Part shown: piece by piece, positions 21,496-31,440 of the stretch
Layout of the letters: each line of letters begins with the position of its first letter
Position numbering within the stretch: position 1 is the first letter of the stretch
Assembly: GCF_004379255.2 (NCBI RefSeq)
Contig: NC_056050.1
Location: 1,240,001 to 1,304,000, forward strand
Direction of reading: 5' to 3'
Length of the DNA: 64,000 nucleotides
DNA from: Salvia splendens
Taxonomy: Eukaryota > Streptophyta > Magnoliopsida > Lamiales > Lamiaceae
Position numbers and translations under genes: made by a program
Notes under the pieces: model-generated
Databases searched by the model: none
What the model was told of the DNA's origin: nothing
The model's input: the letters and a program-made list of their open reading frames with translations, nothing else

Positions 21496-21624
21496 TATTC
21501 CAAAACTCTTTAGCGAGAGAAGGGCTGGAGTAAAAATCATGGCACGGGTAAGGTGATTCCCTACATACACATCCTCGATCGTATGGTGTTGCTCCGCAAC
21601 CATACCAAGCGACCCAATCGTAAA
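21496..21624 (-). pseudogene. C-terminal fragment of an F-box-associated-domain gene
   Basis: About 43 codons match the end of the F-box pseudogene at 29582: GMVAEQHHTIEDVY, NHLTRAMIFTPALL, SLKSFGI. The match then goes out of frame because of a small deletion before the stop. No upstream coding sequence is present; the fragment abuts the 3' end of RLP-2. It is a duplication breakpoint remnant. Confidence 0.8.
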
Positions 21625-21714
21625 TATAACATAACTTAGAAAGTTAAATATAACATGCAAATAAATGTAAGAAAAAAACAGTAGCCATTATTCAACATCA
21701 AAGGCTCAACCTTC

Positions 21715-24263
21715 TTATCTTCTTCTTCTTTGTGCTGCCACGTTTCCTCTACGGCTTCTCATCTTTATCCTGTAAAATCCATAGATCCATTCCAACAACC
21801 ATTTAGGCCTTCCATACCAAAGAGTCACACAACCCACAATACCACCAATTACGAATCCACATCCATACCCAGAAACAACTGCCTGCCAACAGAATCCGTT
21901 TAGAATACCATAATCATCATCATCATCTTCTTGCAGCATCACTGGAGGCGAAGGCTCTTCACATTTTCGTGTTAACGGTAATCCACATAGTCCAGAATTC
22001 CCAACATATGATGTATTTTCAAATGTGGAAAGTTGGCCATTGGATTGAGGTATCATCCCTGAAAGATTATTCATGGAAAGGCTCATCACAGAAAGAAATG
22101 TTAGCTTTGTTAGCTCCGTTGGAATTTCACCTTCCAATCGGTTTGAAGACAGGTCCAGCGACTCGAGTTTTGTCATGTTTCCAAGAGATGCAGGTACACC
22201 TCTTGTGAGGCAATTGTGAGACAGATTCAGATGTAACAAGGAATTCAGATTTCCAATGGTGTTTGGGATATTGCCAGAGAATCTGTTGGATGACATGTCA
22301 ATTGTTGTGAAGACTCTCCAAATTTTCCTGTATTGTAGATCCAAACCTTTAACTGTTAATGTGAATGAATGTGTATAAAATGGAATCTGATCTTGTTCTC
22401 CTCGATGATTCTCTTGCACATCCATCATCGCTTTGAAATTAATCAGATATTCACGGGGCAGATTGCCAATGAAGGCATTACGGGATACATCAAAAACTTG
22501 TAGTTTAGGGAATGGAAGTGTACCCTTGTAAGTGAGCGAAGAAATGGTTCCGCTGAAGTTGTTGGATGCCAATACGAGGACGCGAAGATAAGTGAGATTT
22601 TCCGTCCAAACTGGAAAGGTGTCTTGTATTCTGTTGTTTCCAATATTAAGAACCTGCAGACTTCGACAATTGGAAAGGGAATCGGGTAATGATCCTTCCA
22701 ACTTGTTGTTTCCAACATGAAGAAGCTGTAGACTTCGACAATTGGAAAGCGAACGGGGTAATGATCCTTCCAAGTTATTAACACTTAAGTCGAGTGACTG
22801 AAGACTACAACCCACTGGAAATGTAGTTGGGATGAATCCTGTGAGTTGATTCTTGGATAAATCCAAAACTTCCAAATTCCTCAAATTTCCAATTTCATGA
22901 GGAATTATACCTCTGATGCTGCAGTGGCACGCTGAAAAAGTAACAAGAGAAGTAGACAAGTTTCCTATGGAGGCTGGAAGGATACCATTCATCATTAGAT
23001 TGTTACTAATATCCAACCAAATCAAATTTGGGCAGTTTGTTAATGAAGATAGAAATCCCAATTCTTGATTCGCCGACTCCACCCCTGTCAGATTATTTTC
23101 CCTTAGAACAAGGACTTCCAGCTGTCTTAGATGACCGAAATCGGGGATGGGACCAGTGAATGAGTTACTGCTCAAGTTTATAGCAGCAAGGTGAGATGCA
23201 TTGGTGATAGAGGTTGGAATTTCGCCTGTTATAATATAAATCAAGATAAGTTGAATTTGGAAGAGCCAAACAGTAATACTTCAAACTTGATAAATTAAAG
23301 CCTTATTTTTATATTTTGTCCTAAAATTATAGCATAAAAAGAAGTCAATATATTTGAGTGTCCAAAACCATGAGGTATGATTGAAGACATACATGCCAAT
23401 TTTCTTCCATAACACATACAAACAATACAAATCGCGGCTAATGAATGACAGTTGAATCATATGCAAACATACCTGTAAACTTATTGAAACCCAAATATAG
23501 AAACATTAGCGAAGCGAGGTTGCCAACTTTCTTCGGTATGGAACCTAAGTTGAACATTGATTAAATAGATCATTTAAATGACTTCTTGCAGGATTATATA
23601 AAACAGAAAACAGGCACATGCCGAGTAGTTGCTGGCGAGTTTTAGATACATAAACTTTTGGAATATTAGAATTAAATTTGGTGTATTGTAGAGAACTGAA
23701 TACTTCAACCTGTTAAGTTGTTGCTGCTAAGATCCAACACTTGGAGGTTTAGTAAACTGACCAAATTTGTGGGTATGCTTCCAGACAGTTTATTGCCAAG
23801 GAGGTTTATGAGTTCCAACCGCGAAATGTTGAAGATAGAAGACGGAATATTTCCTATCAAAATATGGAACTGGAATAGTTAAATCAATGTGAAAGCTGCA
23901 TCGAATTAATTATACATGATTAATTAAAACAGTTTTACCTGAGAAATAGTTGTAGCTGATGTCCAAGGACCGTAGAAACGTTAGGTTTCCCAGATGTGGA
24001 GTGAGGTTTCCGTGGAGGCCGATGTTGGAGAGATTGAGTGCTGTGACTCTGTGGTGTTTGATGCCACACGAGACGCCGGTCCAGTCACAGATGGAAGTGT
24101 TGGTGAGCCATTTCTTGCTCAACACGCCACTCGTGTCGACAGTAATGGCTTTTTTGAAAGCGAGAAGAGCTTCTCGATCGGTGGTGAAATCGGTAAGTGG
24201 TGCAGATGAGGTGAGCATGAAGAAGATGTTTAAAAGCAACAAGGAAAAGGTGTCCATGTCCAT
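21715..24263 (-). CDS. RLP-2: short LRR receptor-like protein, chimeric, 4 exons
   Basis: Paralog of RLP-1. Exons (minus) 24263-23939, 23853-23710, 23544-23473 and 23225-21715 join with GT-AG phase-1 introns to 2052 nt (683 aa). The ATG gives a signal peptide (MDMDTFSLLLLNIFF). Then come LRRNT (CDWTGVSC), a short LRR series, an LRR-XII-like section (FLSSLTNCPNLIWLDIS, CSIRGIIPHEIGNL), the Cf-like section with one island (TLTVKGLDLQY), the C-terminal cap (GLPLTRKC), an acidic stretch, a membrane segment (GCGFVIGGIVGC) and a basic tail. Exon 1 is 325 nt against 697 in RLP-1, so about five LRRs are missing without loss of frame or donor. It also has a private 24-residue LRR duplication. It is expected to act at the plasma membrane with a partner kinase; the ligand is unknown. 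Confidence 0.85.
22624..22767 (-). repeat. 24-codon LRR duplication in RLP-2
   Basis: Two adjacent 72-bp units encode GSLPRSLSNCRSLQLLHVGN and GSLPDSLSNCRSLQVLNIGN. RLP-1 has one unit at each corresponding site. This is one extra LRR gained by tandem duplication. Confidence 0.85.
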
Positions 24264-24340
24264 GAAATGGTAGTAAATTGGTATTCAGGTTTGTTAATGA
24301 TGATGAGGTTGTTGGTATATTGAATCAGGCCATGGAGGGT

Positions 24341-24350
24341 ATTATATAGC
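24341..24350 (-). promoter_or_regulatory. Probable TATA box of RLP-2
   Basis: GCTATATAAT on the minus strand, about 80 bases before the ATG at 24263. This is the expected place for a plant TATA box and 5' UTR. Confidence 0.5.
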
Positions 24351-24359
24351 CCTTTAATA

Positions 24360-25071
24360 AGTTGAATCAAGCCATGGAATTGGATGATACAACTACAGTA
24401 TTGTCAGTAGGTGTGTGTGAGCATGTTTTTTTTTCACATGTACTATGAGAAGCGAAAAGCGGCGGAAATTAGAATTAGAATGGATTGGTAAGAAATTTGG
24501 TAGTTGGCATATTACAAAATAATTGGTAAGAAAATCTAAAGCCCCCTTGATAGCGTTGGAAGGGTTAGATTTGGCAAAAAAAATCGAACCGAAATCGAAT
24601 ATTGTAAGTACTTGTTTAATTTGGTAGAAGTATATTCATATAAGAAGTCAATACAAGAAAGAAAAATGCATGAGAACACTTGCGCAGCAGCGAAACTAGG
24701 AAGGGAGAAAACACGACAATATAGTCTATAATCAGTTGAAATATTGATTCAATAATCAATATGTATTCACAGGTTTGTCGTAAATTTTATTATGCGTGTG
24801 ACACCACTGACCAACATGGGTGGATAATTTCAACCTTTTTGACTAATAATAGAAATATTTAATGAGATGTGACCAAAAAAAATATGATACATTTAACATA
24901 GGACAAAGAAAATACGTACTAGTACTATTTTTGGTAAAATTGAGAATGTAGTGAGATTTTTGATAAACAAGAGACTAGTGAAAATTGAGTCTAGGGGTAT
25001 TTGGCTAAGCTTAATATTTTAGACCACAACAGTTCATATTTGGTGCATCATAGACAGTACCCTAAGATATA
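24360..25071. other. RLP-2 upstream region
   Basis: 24640-24900 matches 14630-14830 upstream of the RLP relic (GAAACTAGGAAGGG, ATGTATTCACAGGTTTG, CCTTTTTGACTAATAATAG). 25018-25068 belongs to the duplicated F-box 3' flank. No gene seen. Confidence 0.55.
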
Positions 25072-25260
25072 CTCCCTCCGTCCCATTAAATATGCAACAT
25101 TTGCTTTTCGGCACAAGATTTTATGTAGTGTTGTTTTGTGAGTTAATGAAGAGAGAGTAAAGTAACAGATAAGAAAAAGTAGAGAGAGTATTGTTTCTAT
25201 TTTTAGAAACGTTTCATTTTTAATGGGACGGACAAAAAAGGAAAACGTTTCATTTCTAAT

Positions 25261-25858
25261 TGTTGGGATTTACACACACACAAGGCTTTCACACACTCAA
25301 TAAGATCACACACACACTCACTGTTGTATGAGATCACACAATGCAGAAACACACACACTCACACTTTGAGTATTGAAGATGATAATCTTGGAGAGAAAAC
25401 TGGAAAACTCTTTATTGATTAAACTCTACTCTAAACTACATACACGGTGAGCTATTTAAAGCTCTACAATCAAGTAGCAACTGCTACTAACTAACTACAA
25501 GAAGAATCAAGAAAGCAAGAAGAATAACCGCTACACCTCAGCTAACTAACTGCTGCTCCAACGGCTAGTTCGGCTAGGTTGCTTCTTCCTTCTCGGTTCA
25601 AGACCGAACTCCTTCCTCGGTTCAAGACCGAACTCCTTCCTCGGCTCAAGACCGAACTCTTCCTTCTCGGCTCATTCCAGCTCAACGCCGAGCTTCCTTA
25701 CCGAGCTTCCTTACCGAGCTTCCTTACCGCTGAGCTTACCGACTTCTGCCTTCTTCTTCTCTTCTAGTTCCAGGCTAGTTCCAGCTCGGTAAGCCGAGCT
25801 TACCGAACTCCTTTCTAGCCGAGCTTCTTCCAACTGAAATGAGCACTCCATTATTACA
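25261..25858 (-). repeat. 3' LTR of element 2 (598 bp)
   Basis: Contains two copies of a 24-bp unit around CTCGGTTCAAGACCGAACTC plus a variant with CTCGGCTCAAG. The unit holds the inverted repeat CGGT..ACCG. (CA)n-like runs are present near its outer end. Confidence 0.9.
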
Positions 25859-28540
25859 ATTCTCCACCTGAGGGCTCATCTCAGTTCTTGCACAAACATT
25901 GATCAATTTCTTGCAATGATCAAACTTGTCTCTACCTAGAGACTTTGTTAGCATGTCAGCCGGATTGTGCAAGGTGTTAATCTTAATCACCTTCACTCTC
26001 CCCTTTTCATCTGTATTCAGCTTGGATTTGTCCACCAAAATCCATGTTTTGTTCTTGAGTAAAGACTCTATTTCCTCATTCATGGCTTCAATCCATCTTT
26101 CTCTATCTTTGCTCTGCATAGCTTCTTTATATGTGAGTGGATCTGCACCATCAATACTTTCAGCTGCACACAGAGCATAATACACAACATCAGAGAACCT
26201 TGTTGGTGGCCTTGTTTCTCTTCTAACTCTGTCCCTTGCAAGCTGATAGTCTCTGATAGAGTCTGATATAGACTCACCAGCCTGGTTGCCCTGAGTTGGA
26301 GCCTCTTCTTTATCTGAATCAGACTCACTCCCTGAGTCAATAACTCCACCTGCTCCTAGGCCAACCCCCACAGGCTCCACCTTGAAGAAATCACCCTCAT
26401 CTTCATTGGAGTCCAGCTTATCTTTCAGGAATGGCATCTGATCCTCCAAGAACACCACATCCCTACTCACCAAGACCTTCTGCTTACCGGGCTCAATACA
26501 CCAGAGCCTATACCCCTTAACACCCCTCTGATATCCCAGCAAGATACATTTCAGAGCCCTAGCTTCAAGCTTACTTTGCCTAGCATGAGCATAGGCCACA
26601 CACCCAAACACCTTGTATTTTGAGTAGTCACTATGAGCTCCATACCACATGTAATCAGGAGTTTCAGATTTCAGGGCAGTAGATGGGCATTTATTGATGA
26701 GATAGGCTGCTGTATACACAGCCTCACCCCAGAATCTGCTGCTCAAACCAGACCCAAGAAGTAGGCACCTTACCCTCTCTAGGATTGTCCTATTCATCCT
26801 CTCCACAACACCATTTTGCTGAGGATTACCAGGAACAGTCCGGTGCCTCTTCATACCCTTCTCTTTACAGAACAGATCAAACTCAGCAGACAAGAACTCT
26901 AGGCCATTGTCTGTCCTTAAGCATTTAACACTTCTACCCTTCTCTAGCTCAACCTCCTTACACCATATCTTGAACTTTGTGAGTGTTTCAGATTTTTCTT
27001 TAAGAATATATACCCACAACTTTCTTGTATAGTCATCAATGATAGCTAGATAATACTTTCCTCCACCAATTGAACACACCGGTGAAGGCCCCCAAAGATC
27101 ACTATGTATGTAGTCTAAAGGGGCTGTAGAAGAGTGAATACCTGTATGATAGGGTGCCTTCTTAGCCTTTCCAAGTATACACTGCTCACAGGGGTCCATC
27201 TTGTTGAAATCTCCAGAGATCAGACCCTTCTTGATGAGTTCTTTCAAGCTTCCTTCAGCTGGGTGGCCCAATCTCTTGTGCCATAGCATTATGGAATCAT
27301 CTGACACTGCATTGTTTTCTCCATCAACAGCCTTAGCCTTCAGATAATAGAGAATATGCTCTCTGTCAGCCTCCATCATCACTGCATCTCCAGATTTCAC
27401 AAACAATTTTCCTTGACTCATCAATATGGTGAACCCTTTCTGCTCCAGCATTCCCAATGAGATGAGGTTCCTCTTCACTTCTGGAATATACCTCACCCCA
27501 GTTAGGATCTTTATAGAGCCATCTTGTAGGCTTAGCTTTACCTTCCCTATTCCTTTGATCTGACAAATGTGATTATTACCAAGAACAACCGTACCCGATG
27601 CTTCTTGAAGATCATGAAACCAGCTTCTATTGGGGCACATATGGAAGCTGCACCCCGAGTCCATTATCCACCTATGACTGACCCCACTATCACTGATATT
27701 CATGAGTTGAGCCGGGGGATCAGCACTCTCCACACAATCAGATTGATTGTGTCCCTCAGAGGCCATCTTTCTCTTCCATGCATGACAATCTTTCTTCAAA
27801 TGTCCAGGTTTCTTGCACCAATAGCAAACTCTAGTTTCCTTCTGAGCATCAGAACTTGAGGGTTTAGGGCCCTCAAACTTCTTCTTGAAGTTCTGCTTCT
27901 TGAACTTCTTCACATTCAAGGCCTCTGCAGCTTGAACATTGGAGCTTGCAGAGCCTCTGTTGGCTGTCTTCTGGAGTTCTTTGGCCATCAAGGCTGAATA
28001 GACTTCTGCATAGGTGATAGGTTTATCTCTTCCATAGATAATTGCATCACTTAGCTGGTCATACGAGCTAGGCAAGGCATTCAATGTGAGAATGGCCTTA
28101 TCCTCATCTGAAATCTTGACATCAACAGATCCCAGGTCATCAATGATCTTGTTGAACTCCTCTAGCTGCTCAATGATGGACCTATCTCCAGAAAAACTAT
28201 AGGCATACAGCCTCTTCTTGAGATACAGCCGGTTAGCCAAGGATTTGGCCAAGTAAACTTCATCTAACTTGTCCAAGATCTCCACCGCAGTCTTGGCTTC
28301 TTGAACTTCCCTCAAGACCTTATCTCCAAGGCACAGAATCACTGCAGAATGTGCCTTGAGCTGCATCTCCTCCATCTTTGCCTGAGCTTTTTCATCAAGC
28401 ACTGGAGCCTTTCCTTTCTCCTCTGGTTTTGCAAGAACTGCCGCCAAGCCTTGTTGAATTAAAACCGCCTTCATCTTCATCTTCCACAGGCCATAATCAT
28501 TCTTGCCTGTGAACTTTTCTGCATCAAGCCTTGCTGCCAT
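25775..28540 (-). CDS. Gag-protease-integrase protein of element 2, RT deleted (921 aa)
   Basis: ATG 28540 opens a copia gag (KFTGKNDYGLWKMKM). It continues with zinc knuckle CYWCKKPGHLKKDC, protease MDSGCSFHMC, GAG-pre-integrase LWHKRLGH and CEQCILGK, and integrase with HSDLWGP, RTDNG and the Glu of NGVVERMNR. After the start of the RT region (NKTWILVDKSKLNTDEKG) the frame jumps near 25995 directly to the last part of RNase H (NTLHNPADMLTKSL). About 450-500 residues, including the YVDD and RNase H active sites, are missing compared with element 1, and the frame stays open across the join. The tail (VENCNNGVLISV onward) is read from the LTR because the usual stop is gone. The intact integrase frame suggests recent loss or selection for cis functions. 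Confidence 0.9.
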   Translation of the reverse strand: MAARLDAEKFTGKNDYGLWKMKMKAVLIQQGLAAVLAKPEEKGKAPVLDEKAQAKMEEMQLKAHSAVILCLGDKVLREVQEAKTAVEILDKLDEVYLAKSLANRLYLKKRLYAYSFSGDRSIIEQLEEFNKIIDDLGSVDVKISDEDKAILTLNALPSSYDQLSDAIIYGRDKPITYAEVYSALMAKELQKTANRGSASSNVQAAEALNVKKFKKQNFKKKFEGPKPSSSDAQKETRVCYWCKKPGHLKKDCHAWKRKMASEGHNQSDCVESADPPAQLMNISDSGVSHRWIMDSGCSFHMCPNRSWFHDLQEASGTVVLGNNHICQIKGIGKVKLSLQDGSIKILTGVRYIPEVKRNLISLGMLEQKGFTILMSQGKLFVKSGDAVMMEADREHILYYLKAKAVDGENNAVSDDSIMLWHKRLGHPAEGSLKELIKKGLISGDFNKMDPCEQCILGKAKKAPYHTGIHSSTAPLDYIHSDLWGPSPVCSIGGGKYYLAIIDDYTRKLWVYILKEKSETLTKFKIWCKEVELEKGRSVKCLRTDNGLEFLSAEFDLFCKEKGMKRHRTVPGNPQQNGVVERMNRTILERVRCLLLGSGLSSRFWGEAVYTAAYLINKCPSTALKSETPDYMWYGAHSDYSKYKVFGCVAYAHARQSKLEARALKCILLGYQRGVKGYRLWCIEPGKQKVLVSRDVVFLEDQMPFLKDKLDSNEDEGDFFKVEPVGVGLGAGGVIDSGSESDSDKEEAPTQGNQAGESISDSIRDYQLARDRVRRETRPPTRFSDVVYYALCAAESIDGADPLTYKEAMQSKDRERWIEAMNEEIESLLKNKTWILVDKSKLNTDEKGRVKVIKINTLHNPADMLTKSLGRDKFDHCKKLINVCARTEMSPQVENCNNGVLISVGRSSARKEFGKLGLPSWN

Positions 28541-28604
28541 CTCTGAAACCGTTTGATCCTCTGCAAATCAGCTTCAATATCCCTTTCCCACAGACGGCGC
28601 CACT

Positions 28605-29226
28605 TGTTGGGATTTACACACACACAAGGCTTTCACACACTCAATAAGATCACACACACACTCACTGTTGTATGAGATCACACAATGCAGAAACACACAC
28701 ACTCACACTTTGAGTATTGAAGATGATAATCTTGGAGAGAAAACTGGAAAACTCTTTATTGATTAAACTCTACTCTAAACTACATACACGGTGAGCTATT
28801 TAAAGCTCTACAATCAAGTAGCAACTGCTACTAACTAACTACAAGAAGAATCAAGAAAGCAAGAAGAATAACCGCTACACCTCAGCTAACTAACTGCTGC
28901 TCCAACGGCTAGTTCGGCTAGGTTGCTTCTTCCTTCTCGGTTCAAGACCGAACTCCTTCCTCGGTTCAAGACCGAACTCCTTCCTCGGTTCAAGACCGAA
29001 CTCCTTCCTCGGCTCAAGACCGAACTCTTCCTTCTCGGCTCATTCCAGCTCAACGCCGAGCTTCCTTACCGAGCTTCCTTACCGAGCTTCCTTACCGCTG
29101 AGCTTACCGACTTCTGCCTTCTTCTTCTCTTCTAGTTCCAGGCTAGTTCCAGCTCGGTAAGCCGAGCTTACCGAACTCCTTTCTAGCCGAGCTTCTTCCA
29201 ACTGAAATGAGCACTCCATTATTACA
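28605..29226 (-). repeat. 5' LTR of element 2 (622 bp)
   Basis: Identical by eye to the other LTR except that it has one more 24-bp CTCGGTTCAAGACCGAA-type unit (three instead of two before the variant). Confidence 0.9.
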
Positions 29227-29581
29227 CTAATGGGACAGAGAAAGTATATAATGGCACGACAGAATTAACAACAAAGCATGATAAGATCAAACCCAAACAC
29301 CATATAATAAGAAAACATTAAACACAAACATGAACTCGTAACATTGAAATTTAAGTTGTGTTGACATGCACGACAACAACGAAAAATAATATGTAGGTTA
29401 ATATCAACTAGAACGAGGTTACATAGATTACATAGAGTCAGAAAGCACCATACAATTTATATACTACTACTAGCTAACAGTGGCATATGGTGCGTGTTGG
29501 GTTGACACGGGTAAAGCCAAACCTTGAAGACAAACACGACTATCTAACGACAAAAACACAAATGTAGACTAACATTATGAG

Positions 29582-30965
29582 CTAGAATGAGATCACATTC
29601 TCAATTCCGAAACTCTTTAGCGAGAGAAGGGCTGGAGTAAAAATCATGGCACGGGTGAGGTGATTCTCTACATACACATCCTCAATTGTAAGGTGTTGCT
29701 CCGCAACCATACCATATGACCCAATCGTACCAAGCTGCTCATTAATCATACCGAGTTGTTGAATAGTATCTGTCTTGCTGGAGTAGTAGATGAGATGCCT
29801 CTTTCTGTAGTAGAAGTTAATGTCGTTCGCCACCATCAACATCAAAACGTCACCATCATTGAAAACTTTGATAGGATAAACAGACTCCATTCTATTGCGA
29901 ATACCAAAATCAAAATTAAAACCATTAGTACTCAACCTATACTCTATGGTCCAAGACTCCTCGACTCGGTATTCCTTCATCGACCAAATGACAATTTCAT
30001 GGCCCCACACGTAAGAAACACACAGACAGTCGCTCAGAACACTCAACTCCACAGTTAGACGCTCATCTACAGCGGCAGGAGGAGCAGAGAATATGCTAAA
30101 ACATTCCGTTTCAACGTCAAAACCACATATCAACAAGGGTCGAGTGGAATCATACACGGTCCAATGGAGGTTTCCGTTACACTCAATCCGCCCATCTAAA
30201 TTGAATCCGAAACCAGAGGCAGGGCAGGCTTCAACGCGCCTCCACGCTCCCGTTCCGAGGGTGTAGACATGATGAGCAGAGCCATCGCGATTGATACACA
30301 CGACCTTATATTGCCCGCTAATTTTGCTCACACCAAATCCAAAACTCAGCATAAAATTAAAGGAAATGGATTGTTTGGGCAGCAGAGCTTGATGTATTCA
30401 CGAGTGAGAGGATTCCATATAAAAAGAGGGATGTCAGGATGCCCTAACTCTGAGTATAGAAGAAACAATCCATTAGCTGCGATACCTACCATTGATACTG
30501 GTACTGATTTTCCGAGGGGATATCGAAATCAGCGAGCCGATTGTAGTGAAGTTCATGGAAATTTTGATTTTGATTTTGATTTTGAAATTGGGCATCGTCT
30601 TCATCGTCGTGTTCCTCTTCTTCTTCGTCGAGATTTTGATTTTGATTTTGCATTTGATTTTGGTCTTCTCCTTCTTCTTCTTCTTCTTCTTCATCTCCGT
30701 GTTCCTCTTCGTCTTCGACTTCGAATTCCTCTTCAATTTCGAAAACTCTGCAGCGAGTAGAGCCGAACATATCGTGCGCCCTCGCCGGCATCAAGCAAGC
30801 TAGGGCGGGAGGGTTTTGGGATTTGGCGAAATCGAGGGAGCCGAGGAGATTGCGCCATGGTTCGCAAACGCATTTGCTGAATTAAATGCTTCGGAGAGGG
30901 AGACGTGAGAGGATGTTAGTGGTGATTTCTGATGGTAGATTTGTGGAGTAATCACGCCGCCCCAT
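29582..30965 (-). pseudogene. F-box / F-box-associated protein with acidic-QN insert, broken
   Basis: The ATG at 30965 starts an F-box (MGRRDYSTNLPSEI, ILSRLPLRSI, KCVCEPW) with TAA at 30884-30882 inside it. The same frame runs on through an unusual low-complexity stretch of alternating Glu/Asp blocks and QNQNQN blocks to about 30490. A frameshift near 30500 is needed to reach NGLFLLYSELG and WNPLTREYIKL, and another near 30355 to reach the F-box-associated domain (FGFGVSKISGQYKVV, VYTLGTGAWRRVE, CNGNLHWTVYD, YPIKVFNDGDVLM, SLKSFGIENVISF), which is then open to its stop at 29582. One nonsense and two frameshifts make a functional full protein unlikely, although the C-terminal 256 codons are clean. 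Relatives: 21496-21624 and 48039-48428. Confidence 0.85.
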
Positions 30966-31349
30966 TGATGGATTGAATCACTGATTGAGGAAGAAATGGT
31001 AGCCGAGGCAGAGCCGTGTGTGTTTTGTGAATTAGGAATTAGGGCTTCTTCTCATCGCTATTTACTTTTACTTTTACTATTTCTTTTTCTTTTTCTTTTG
31101 ATATTTTAAAATTTGGAGCGCCATTCGATGGCAATGAGGAGTGTACTAAGAGCATCTTCAATGGCGGACGTCCGGTTGGACTTCCGCGACGGGCGACAGC
31201 GACGTCCGCCATTGTAACACATACACTCGGATACGGACGTCCCGTAAGGACGTCGGATGTCCTCGGACGTCCGCGCGACGGGCGGGTGGACGTCCGCCAT
31301 TGTGGCATGGGTCAGACGTCCGGGATTAATTTTTTTTAAAAAAAAACTC

Positions 31350-31357
31350 TATATATA
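31350..31357 (+). promoter_or_regulatory. TATA box of the Harbinger transposase gene
   Basis: TATATATA lies 84 bases before the transposase ATG at 31441, inside the element, just after the subterminal palindromes. Confidence 0.5.
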
Positions 31358-31440
31358 CGGCTCGTTGAACTTCATTTCATTCGCACCACTTGTATTAACA
31401 AGTTTCTCTCTCTACATCTCTAATTTCTAGTATATCTAGA

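Larger units (their letters stand above)
25261..29226 (-). mobile_element. Copia derivative without reverse transcriptase (element 2), 4.0 kb
   Basis: LTRs at 25261-25858 (598 bp; 3' LTR in element orientation) and 28605-29226 (622 bp; 5' LTR). They have TG...CA ends when read on either strand. Target duplication CTAAT lies at 25256-25260 and 29227-29231. The primer-binding site TGGCGCCGTCTGTGGG reads on the minus strand next to the right LTR. A purine-rich GGTGGAGAAT flanks the left LTR. By eye the LTRs differ only by one 24-bp unit. The coding part lacks RT and nearly all of RNase H, so it must rely on enzymes from another copy. Confidence 0.93.
25072..29244. mobile_element. Stowaway-like MITE split by a copia insertion
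   Basis: Starts after TA (25070-25071) with CTCCCTCCGTCCCATTAA, carries on to 25260, is interrupted by the copia derivative, and resumes at 29232 as GGGACAGAGAAAG before TA at 29245-29246. Removing the retrotransposon and one CTAAT target copy leaves a MITE of about 200 bp. Confidence 0.7.
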
